A stretch of 7,913 nt of DNA from Spirochaetales bacterium. GTDB lineage: Bacteria > Spirochaetota > Spirochaetia > Treponematales > Rectinemataceae. This document shows, in pieces, positions 1 through 5,699 of this stretch. The DNA lies in contig JADLKI010000009.1 of assembly GCA_015657395.1 (NCBI GenBank), positions 103,504 through 111,416 of the forward strand, read 5' to 3'. How positions within the stretch are numbered: the stretch's first letter is position 1; each line of letters starts with the position of its first letter. A program made the position numbers and the translations under genes. The notes beneath the pieces were generated by a model. The model made no database searches. It was not told the DNA's origin and saw nothing but the letters and a program-made list of their open reading frames with translations.

Positions 1-4
1 AACT

Positions 5-1126
5 ATGAGAACCCTAAACCCGCGGAAGATCTCTTTTTTCATTCTCTTCCTCCTGCTTTTCCTGCTCGTGGCCCGGCTCTTCTACCCCTTCCTGACCGTG
101 ATTCTCTGGAGCGGCCTTCTCTATGTGTTTCTCGAGCCTCTCCACAGAAAGGTGAGCGGACCTGAGCGAGCGCGCGGCCAGAAGACCCTCGGCTCTCATG
201 TCAGCGCGATCGTCCTCGCGGTGCTGGGAGTACTCATCCTCCTCGTCCCCCTCGCTTTTCTCACGGTGGCGACCACCAAACAGCTGGCCGATCTCTTAAA
301 ATCGGGGGTGCACTTCTTCGAGGCCAACGCGGACAAGTTCAGAATCGACCCCCAGAGCCAGATCGGCACGGCGCTCCAGTCCTTCCTGGGCGATTCATTC
401 GATGTGGGCTCACTGGATCTGACGAAAGAACTGCAGTCCCTGCTCGCGACGGGGGCCAATCAGGTCCTCCGCCTCTCGACATCGCTTATCAAGAATGTCG
501 CGCAGTTTGTCGTCGCGATCATCTTTATCATGTTTACGCTGTATTATCTTCTGATGGACGGAAAATCGCTGGGCGACACCCTCGTCTCGATGATGCCCAT
601 CGACCCGCAGCACACGCGCCTCTTCATGCGGAAGCTCCGGGAGACGGGCCGGCAGCTCGTCATGGGCTATTTTCTCGTCGCGCTTTTCCAGGGACTCATG
701 ATGTTCATCGTAAGTCTCATTTTCGGTTTCAAGAACAACGTGCTCCTCGCAGTCCTCACCGCGATCTCATCGTTCATCCCCATGCTCGGCACTTCGATCG
801 TGTGGGTGCCCATGAGCCTTTCCATCGCGCTGAACGGCAATATCGTCAGGGCAATAGTGTTCCTGGTCTGCGCCGGGATCGCCGTTTCGGCGCTCGACAA
901 TTTTATAAGGCCCGTGGTGCTGGGCGGGCAGCTCAAGGTGCACCCTCTGTTTTTATTCTTCTCGATCGCGGGCGGACTGGTCGTCTTCGGCTTCAACGGA
1001 ATAATTCTCGGCCCTCTCGTGCTCATGCTCTTCATCGCCGCGGGCGAGCTGTACCGGACCCTCAACGAAGAGAGCGAAGGCGTTCCTAAAGAGGGCACCC
1101 CCAAAAAGGAAGAAGGCTCTACCTAG
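5..1126 (+). CDS. AI-2E family transporter (PerM/YdiK-like membrane protein)
   Basis: A 373-residue integral inner-membrane protein of the AI-2E transporter/PerM family. Some members export autoinducer-2 and others act as ion antiporters, so the substrate here cannot be read from sequence. Hydrophobic segments lie at about residues 10-45 (two helices), 66-90, 164-184, 217-241, 246-275, 281-297 and 315-346. The soluble stretch at 91-163 is the usual extracytoplasmic part. Family hallmarks are visible in the C-terminal half: FIPMLGTSIVWVP at 257-269, DNFIRPVVLGG at 298-308, then a GG...FGFNGIILGPL block at 323-338. The last 25 residues are a charged Lys/Glu-rich cytoplasmic tail. Length matches the family (about 340-380). 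The ATG at 5 opens directly onto the first membrane helix, but only four bases upstream are present, so the ribosome site and promoter are not visible. Its TAG stop shares CTAG with the stop of the converging PHP gene. Confidence 0.9.
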   Translation: MRTLNPRKISFFILFLLLFLLVARLFYPFLTVILWSGLLYVFLEPLHRKVSGPERARGQKTLGSHVSAIVLAVLGVLILLVPLAFLTVATTKQLADLLKSGVHFFEANADKFRIDPQSQIGTALQSFLGDSFDVGSLDLTKELQSLLATGANQVLRLSTSLIKNVAQFVVAIIFIMFTLYYLLMDGKSLGDTLVSMMPIDPQHTRLFMRKLRETGRQLVMGYFLVALFQGLMMFIVSLIFGFKNNVLLAVLTAISSFIPMLGTSIVWVPMSLSIALNGNIVRAIVFLVCAGIAVSALDNFIRPVVLGGQLKVHPLFLFFSIAGGLVVFGFNGIILGPLVLMLFIAAGELYRTLNEESEGVPKEGTPKKEEGST

Positions 1127-1986
1127 TCTCTGTTTTGAGAGAGGCGCGCAAGCGCCTCGACGAGCTCGTCGCGGAAACGCCGCTCTATGGGCATATTGCC
1201 CGCGGTGCGCCCCAGGCCGCATTCGGGCCTCGCTTTCCCATGAAAGTCGGAACCCGCGGTCACAAACATGCCCCGTTCGCGGGCCATGCGCTCCAGAATC
1301 GCGCACTGCCCGTACTTGGCAGTGGGATGATAGGCCTCGATGCCGCAGACACCCATCTCTTTCCACAGCGAAAAGAACTTGCCGAGCATCGCCTTGGACA
1401 CAAAGAGCGAATAGGGATGGGCGACCACCGCTACGCCGCCCGCCGCGCGGATCACCGAGAGCGCCTCTTCGAGGGGCAGGCACGATTTTTTTATGTAGAA
1501 CGGCCTCCCCTTTCCCAGATACCTGTCGAAGGCATCCTGCCGGTTGCGGGCGCAGCGTGCGGCGACGAGAAGGTCCGCGAGGTGCGGCCTTCCGATGTAC
1601 GACTCGCGGGAGAGAGCGACTATTTTCGCGGTGTCGAGGGGTAGTCCTGCGGCGGCGATGCGCTCGAGGATCGCCGCGTTGCGCTCGTGGCGCGCTCCGG
1701 CGAGCCGCCCGGTCGCCTCCAGAAGCTGGGGCGAGCCGGGATCTATGCCGTAGCCCAGCAGATGGAATTCTCCGGGCTCGAAGTCGATCTCGATCTCGAT
1801 GCCGGGAATGAACTCGATTCCCGCCTGCGCTGCGGCGCCGCGCGCCTCGACTATGCCAGCGACGGTATCGTGGTCCGTCAGCGCGATCGTCGAAAGGCCG
1901 AGCGCGCGGGCCTTTTCGATGAGGGCGGCAGGGGCGAGCTCGCCGTCGGAGGCAGTCGAGTGCGTGTGGAGGTCTACCTGGCTCAT
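1123..1986 (-). CDS. PHP-domain metal-dependent phosphoesterase (TrpH/YciV/RNase AM-like)
   Basis: A 287-residue cytoplasmic hydrolase of the PHP superfamily. Related proteins (YciV/RNase AM, 3',5'-nucleotide bisphosphatase) remove phosphate or nucleotides from RNA 5' ends or from pAp; the exact substrate here is inference. The metal-binding motifs appear in order: HTHS with H7 and H9, D14 followed by G15, TDHD at 37-40, PGIEI at 61-65, H75 in HLLGYG, RPH at 133-135, AHP at 189-191, H220, and GSDFHG at 245-250 (D247, H249). The active site looks complete. The start is fixed at ATG 1986 because it overlaps the stop of the upstream radical SAM gene as ATGA, and because the protein then begins MSQVDLHTHS, as is usual; nine further upstream residues are possible but would run into that gene. 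The last gene of its unit, it ends tail to tail with the AI-2E gene. Confidence 0.92.
   Translation of the reverse strand: MSQVDLHTHSTASDGELAPAALIEKARALGLSTIALTDHDTVAGIVEARGAAAQAGIEFIPGIEIEIDFEPGEFHLLGYGIDPGSPQLLEATGRLAGARHERNAAILERIAAAGLPLDTAKIVALSRESYIGRPHLADLLVAARCARNRQDAFDRYLGKGRPFYIKKSCLPLEEALSVIRAAGGVAVVAHPYSLFVSKAMLGKFFSLWKEMGVCGIEAYHPTAKYGQCAILERMARERGMFVTAGSDFHGKARPECGLGRTAGNMPIERRFRDELVEALARLSQNRD
1141..1158. other. Perfect 7-bp hairpin with GCAA loop near convergent gene ends
   Basis: GAGGCGC (1141-1147) and GCGCCTC (1152-1158) are exact inverted repeats around GCAA, which is a GNRA tetraloop when read on the plus strand. The element starts 15 nt after the stop of the AI-2E gene and lies within the last codons of the PHP gene. 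No run of T follows it on either strand, so it is not a canonical intrinsic terminator. It could be a stabilising 3' stem for the AI-2E transcript, or simply a by-product of the Ala-Arg-Leu coding sequence of the PHP protein. Confidence 0.4.
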
Positions 1987-2870
1987 TCGATGTGTCCCGT
2001 CCGGCCGAAGCACTCGACGCCGATCCCTGCGGGAAGAGCGGCCCTCACGCGCCCGGCGATCGTCAGCAGCTCCGCATCGTCCAGGCCCGCAATCCAGGGC
2101 TCGGCGGGCGGCCGCGCCACGGTGTAGAGCTGGATAGCGCCGATCCGCGCCTTTCTCTGCACGAGAGACTGAAGCGTCGCGAGGTAGCCCTCGGCGTCGA
2201 ACAAGATCCGGCCGCTGCGGCTGTCCCGGCAGAGCATCGTCTGGAGCTTTATCGGCACGCGGACCGCAAAACCCGCGATTGCATCGACGATGCGCCCATA
2301 TGCAAACTCCGAACCGGAGAGAATGCGGTGCATGGCCGGAGAACCCCCGTCGAGCTTGGCCCAGACTTCAAGGCGCGCCCTTTGGCTGAACCGTTCCAGC
2401 ATCTCGCAGATATCCGGTCTCAAAAAGCCACTGGAGTTGGTGATGAGCACGATGGGAACCCCTGCAAAATAAGGATTGGCGCCGGCGAGGTCCTGAAGCA
2501 CCCTGTGGGCGGCCTCGAGCGCCTCCTCCAGAAAAGGCGAGAGCGTCGGCTCCCCGTTGCCCGATACGGAGATGTCCCTGAGCTCGAACTGCTCCGAATA
2601 CATACGCCACTCGTGGGCAAAAAACGCGCGCAGCCCGGCTTCGACCATGCCGGGCCTCATCCGCGCCCCGGGGGCCGAAAACGGCCGGACTTCACAGTAG
2701 GGACAATCGTAGGTGCACTGCTTCCGGTCGGGAAAGAGGTTGATGCCGAGCGACAGTCCTCGGGCGCGACGCGAGAGGACAGGATAGATGATTGCCGTCT
2801 CCCCGCGCCCGCGCGGATGGGATTCGGGCCCGGGCAAACGGCCCTCGTTCTCCTCATAATGGTCACTCAT
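1983..2870 (-). CDS. Radical SAM protein, COG0731-like
   Basis: A 295-residue cytoplasmic radical S-adenosylmethionine enzyme. The cluster-binding CX3CX2C motif is CTYDCPYC at 52-59 (C52, C56, C59), preceded by PVLSRRARGLSLGINLFP at 30-47. That block resembles the N-terminus of COG0731 proteins, related to the archaeal/eukaryotic wyosine (imidazoG37 tRNA) synthase group. SGNGEPT at 103-109 supplies the GGE-like SAM-binding element. VLITNS at 141-146 and KLQTML at 208-213 fit later barrel strands. The role of bacterial members is not established, so no substrate is assigned. The frame stays open upstream to 3467, but that part is antisense to the kinase. ATG 2870 was chosen because GAGG lies 5 nt before it; ATG 2897 has no such site. 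The TGA stop overlaps the PHP start by four bases, so the two are probably translationally coupled. Confidence 0.87.
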   Translation of the reverse strand: MSDHYEENEGRLPGPESHPRGRGETAIIYPVLSRRARGLSLGINLFPDRKQCTYDCPYCEVRPFSAPGARMRPGMVEAGLRAFFAHEWRMYSEQFELRDISVSGNGEPTLSPFLEEALEAAHRVLQDLAGANPYFAGVPIVLITNSSGFLRPDICEMLERFSQRARLEVWAKLDGGSPAMHRILSGSEFAYGRIVDAIAGFAVRVPIKLQTMLCRDSRSGRILFDAEGYLATLQSLVQRKARIGAIQLYTVARPPAEPWIAGLDDAELLTIAGRVRAALPAGIGVECFGRTGHIE

Positions 2871-2875
2871 GTGCG

Positions 2876-2882
2876 CCTCGCC
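2876..2882 (-). promoter_or_regulatory. Shine-Dalgarno of the radical SAM gene, possibly masked
   Basis: On the minus strand GGCGAGG (2882-2876) contains GAGG, 5 nt before the ATG at 2870, and this decides the start. The same seven bases have an exact complement, CCTCGCC, 37 nt earlier on the minus strand (2926-2920). A leader RNA starting above 2926 could therefore fold the ribosome site into a helix. Confidence 0.55.
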
Positions 2883-2944
2883 GCCTGTGGTTTTCATGAT
2901 AGTGGATCGGAGGGCCTTTGGCGAGGGGACGGGGGTGGAGCCAA

Positions 2945-2974
2945 TTGCGGAACCGTCTGGGGCAAATCTATACT
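2945..2974 (+). promoter_or_regulatory. Sigma70-like promoter of the histidine kinase gene
   Basis: TTGCGG at 2945-2950 is a candidate -35, followed by an 18-bp spacer and TATACT at 2969-2974 as the -10. Only seven bases (2975-2981) separate the -10 from the kinase ATG at 2982, so the predicted transcription start falls on or next to the A of the start codon. The reverse complement of the same AT-rich spot gives TATAGA (2972-2967), which could serve the divergent radical SAM gene, but no good -35 goes with it. Confidence 0.5.
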
Positions 2975-2981
2975 TGTCTTT

Positions 2982-4828
2982 ATGGATCACAATGTAGATC
3001 CCCGCAGTATGCGCTATCGCCGCCGCCTCTACCGCGGGTATCTCTGGATTGCCACCCTGCCCTTCAGTTTCTTCGTTCTGCTCGGCGCTGTCGCCATCCT
3101 CCTCTCCCAGAATATCGTCATCAGAGAACTCTCGTCGCTGAAAGAGAGGAATCTCCAGCAAGTGGCGAACAACCTGGAACTTTGGTTCAGCGAGGCGGAC
3201 TCGATCGCGCTCAGCCTGGCAACGGACCCTGAGCTTTCGAGGGGAGCGGAATACCTGCTCAAGACAGGCATTCCCTCGTACGCCGATTTCAAGCTGTACA
3301 AGAGCCTTCAGAGCCTCATCGCATCGGCAGTCAACAGCCGTCAATACCTGCACTCCATTACCGTGGCCACCCGGGGTCCTTCCCCGCTCATTCTCACTTC
3401 GACCTCGGGACTGGTCCCCAGCGAGAGCTACGAAGACGCCTCCTGGCTCTCGGATACAGAGGCTCACGCGAATGAAATGACGCCCTGGACAGTCGTGAGG
3501 GAATATCGCCCGCTGGACAATCTGCCTCTCACGGTGCCGATACTCTCTTTCTATCGCAATATCCTGGGAACGGGGACGCTGGAACAGAAAGGTGTTCTCG
3601 CGGTGAACATCGATATCCAGAAGCTCAATGCAGTCCTGGCGAAAGCGGCTGAATCTGCGGGCGGCCGCTACATCCTCGTGGACAGGAGGAGCGGAAAGGC
3701 GATCGCCGGCATGGAATTTGGAAACCAGGAGGGGAAAATCGTTGAAAACCTGCTGAGCGGCCTGCCTGCCACTACAAAGCTCATATATTCCGCTGATCAG
3801 GGGACGCTGCTCCGCCCCCTGAAGGTCGGGGATACCGACTATCTTGTGGCTTCGCTCGCGTCGGAGCGCTTTCCCTTCGCGTATTTCCTGCTGAGCCCCA
3901 CCGAAGAATTCAGGCGCATTCCGAACCGCATCACAGGCATTGGTGGTATGCTCGCACTCCTGGCCCTTGTCGTGGGAGTAGCGCTGGCCCTGGCCCTCGT
4001 CCGCCGCAACTTCAGGCTACTGGACGGGATTCTCGACATTGTCGATGCAGCCGGGCAAAGCAAACCTCTGCCCCCTTTCCACAAGTCCCGAAATGAGGCC
4101 CTGGACTATGTCGTGCTCTCGGTGCTCAAAACCTTCGTGGAGCACGACTATTACAAGGTACAGCTTTCGGAGCGGGAGTTGCGCCAGCGGACTCTGGAGC
4201 TCACGGCCCTGCAGGCGCAGATGAATCCGCATTTTCTGTTCAACACGCTGACAACTATCGCCTTCAAGGCCATGCAGTTGACGGGCGGAAGGAATGATGT
4301 CTCCGAGATGGTGGAACAACTCTCCGCCATGCTTGCCTACGGGCTGGCGGATGCCAAGACCCCGGCGACACTCGGCTCGGAATTCGCCCATGCCCGGCGC
4401 TACATCGAACTTCAGCAGCGCCGGTTTGGAAAACGCTTCCACTGCGAGTGGTCGGAAGATCCCGAGCTCGCGGATACGCCGTGCATCAAGCTCATTCTCC
4501 AGCCGCTGGTCGAGAATGCCCTGGAACATGGTTTTTCGCAGGGGAAGAAAAATGGCTTGGTCCGCATAAGCTCGCGCCGCGACGAAAAGCCCGGCTTCGT
4601 GTGCATCGAAGTCGAAGATGACGGGGCGGGCATGACAGCTGAGCACCTTGCCCGGATCAGGGACATGATAGACGCAGGAGAGGAGAATTCCCGGCATGTC
4701 GGACTTGTGAACACCGCGCGGCGACTCATGCTCGCCTATGAAGAGAGGGCATCCTGCAGCATCGAGAGCAAACCGGACAAAGGGACGAAAATCAGCCTGT
4801 GCTTTCCTCTGCCGGTGTTCAAGCGTGA
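2982..4828 (+). CDS. Sensor histidine kinase, YesM/LytS type (3' end probably frameshifted)
   Basis: A membrane sensor kinase that should phosphorylate the AraC-type regulator encoded opposite. Residue 1 is ATG 2982. A first membrane helix (about 20-42) and a second (about 316-340) enclose an extracytoplasmic region of roughly 270 residues, where a Cache-like sensor would be expected; I cannot assign its ligand. No clear HAMP is seen; a coiled linker (about 385-412) leads to QMNPHFLFNTL with phospho-acceptor H417. The ATPase part has QPLVENALEHG (N512), DDGAGM (D546-M551) and HVGLVNTARR. The 1992-2981 extension is antisense to the radical SAM gene and is rejected. As read, the frame does not stop after GTKISLCFPLPVF and stays open to TAA/TGA-type stop at 5147, adding about 106 residues that are purely antisense regulator codons. 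The end given is the TGA at 4826-4828, reached if one base is restored at 4821-4826; the protein would then have 615 residues, normal for the family. Confidence 0.88.
4819..4828. other. Probable one-base deletion at the shared 3' ends of kinase and regulator
   Basis: The bases are TCAAGCGTGA. TGA at 4826-4828 is a plus-strand stop one frame off the kinase; TCA at 4819-4821 is a minus-strand TGA one frame off the regulator. One extra base between 4821 and 4826 (for example a third A) corrects both: the kinase would end ...PVFKA-stop and the regulator ...KAYRRLTL-stop. Restoring only one gene would not need to restore the other, so the coincidence argues for a single missing base, either a true mutation or an assembly error. 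Confidence 0.7.
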
Positions 4829-5561
4829 GCCGTCTGTAGGCCTTGGGGCTCATGCCGAAATGACGGTGGAACGCCCTGCTGAAATTTTTGGGATTCTCAT
4901 ATCCCACTTCCACGCTTGTCTCGACCACGTTCATACCTCGCTCGAGCAGGAGGTACACTGCCTTTGCCATCTTGATCTCGATCAGTGCGTCATGAAAGGT
5001 GCGCCCGGTCTTCGAACGGAACCAGGTGGAAAAGTAGGTGGGGTTCATCCGTGCGATGTTCGCCGCCGTCTTCAGACATGCACTGCGGATATTCCCGCGG
5101 AGGTAGGCGAAGACATCTTCCAGAGGAGGCGAGCCGTCCGTCGCTGACTGTGTCCGGTTGGCCGAGCGAAGCTTTTCCTCCGATTCCGAGGCGAGCTCTC
5201 TGGCGACTGTGCCGAAAACCGTGCGGAATTCTTCATCTGTCGGCGGTTTTACAAGATAGCCCCGGACTCCGTATTTGAACGCTTCCTGGGCATATTCGAA
5301 TTTGCGGTATGCGCTCAGAAGGACAATCCGCGTTGCCGGATGAGCCGATGACAGCCATGCGGAGAATTCCAGGCCAGATTCGCCCGGCATCCGTATATCG
5401 CACAGGACAACATCGATATGCTCTTTTTCGATGATGGAACGGGCTTCCCCGCATCCGGCAGCCTGTCCCGCCACGACAAAACCGAGTTCCGTCCATGGGT
5501 AGTATGCCGCCAGTGCCGAGCGGATCTCGGCCTCGTCGTCGACAATCAGCACCCTGTGCAT
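4819..5561 (-). CDS. Response regulator, receiver plus AraC-type DNA-binding domain (YesN-like; 3' end probably frameshifted)
   Basis: A cytoplasmic DNA-binding regulator, the likely partner of the converging kinase. The receiver domain covers residues 1-120: acidic pair D8/D9, phospho-acceptor D55 in LCDIRMP, S83 in LLSAY and K105-P106 in YLVKP. A short variable linker follows, then an AraC/XylS double helix-turn-helix from about 150. Its second motif is visible as VVETSVEVGYENPKNFSRAF and then HFGMSPKAYRR, the standard family ending. The start is ATG 5561 (MHRVLIVDDE); a longer TTG start at 5612 adds residues not seen in the family. As read, no stop follows RRLTL; the frame continues to 4017 through antisense kinase codons, which I reject as coding. 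With one base restored at 4821-4826 it stops after 247 residues, the right size for receiver plus AraC domain. It is divergent from the sugar-binding protein gene and probably controls it and itself. Confidence 0.88.
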
Positions 5562-5567
5562 ACTCAG

Positions 5568-5597
5568 ATAGTATCTCACCCGGAAAAGCGGGGTCAA
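5568..5597 (-). promoter_or_regulatory. Sigma70-like promoter of the response regulator gene
   Basis: On the minus strand TTGACC (5597-5592), an 18-bp spacer and TACTAT (5573-5568) form a good -35/-10 pair. The -10 is only six bases (CTGAGT) from the ATG at 5561, so transcription should start at about the first base of the start codon and no Shine-Dalgarno fits. A perfect palindrome, GATAGTATC (5567-5575), overlaps the -10 and could bind a regulator. Confidence 0.55.
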
Positions 5598-5647
5598 GCT
5601 CGACCTGAACAAATGATACCTTTCATGAAGTTAACGTACCTATGCGA

Positions 5648-5677
5648 CTGACATGGGGTATTAGAATTGAATAATAT
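5648..5677 (+). promoter_or_regulatory. Promoter of the sugar ABC importer operon
   Basis: CTGACA at 5648-5653 and TAATAT at 5672-5677 form a -35/-10 pair with an 18-bp spacer (AATAAT at 5670-5675 with 16 bp is the alternative). The predicted start, about 5684, leaves a leader of only some 16 nt that carries GGAGG. The bases just upstream (5617-5647) are where an AraC-type activator touching the -35 would be expected. Confidence 0.55.
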
Positions 5678-5689
5678 CGATTTTCGCTT

Positions 5690-5694
5690 GGAGG
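5690..5694 (+). promoter_or_regulatory. Shine-Dalgarno of the substrate-binding protein gene
   Basis: GGAGG lies 5 nt before ATG 5700. It fixes the start at the signal-peptide methionine and rules out the in-frame TTG at 5667, which lies upstream of this site and overlaps the -10 region of the promoter. Confidence 0.85.
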
Positions 5695-5699
5695 TACCC

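Noticed and set aside
1992..2981. In-frame extension of the kinase reading frame upstream of ATG 2982
   Set aside because: It is antisense to the radical SAM gene, has no kinase-like features, and the promoter at 2945-2974 lies inside it.
2967..2995. Minus-strand promoter for the radical SAM gene using TATAGA at 2972-2967
   Set aside because: The best -35 candidates (TTGTGA at 14 bp, ACATTG at 17 bp) are poorly spaced or poorly matched, so I do not list it as a feature.
2871..3467. N-terminal extension of the radical SAM frame up to 3467
   Set aside because: It is antisense to the kinase N-terminus and lacks domain similarity; ATG 2870 has its own ribosome site.
4017..4818. C-terminal tail of about 267 residues on the regulator as read
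   Set aside because: It lies beyond the AraC-family ending and is antisense to the kinase catalytic region; same explanation.
4829..5147. C-terminal tail of about 106 residues on the kinase as read
   Set aside because: It lies beyond the end of the ATPase domain and is the codon-aligned antisense of the regulator's AraC domain; best explained by a missing base at 4821-4826.
5667..5699. TTG start at 5667 for the sugar-binding protein
   Set aside because: It precedes the GGAGG at 5690-5694, overlaps the promoter -10 region, and would put charged residues before the signal peptide.
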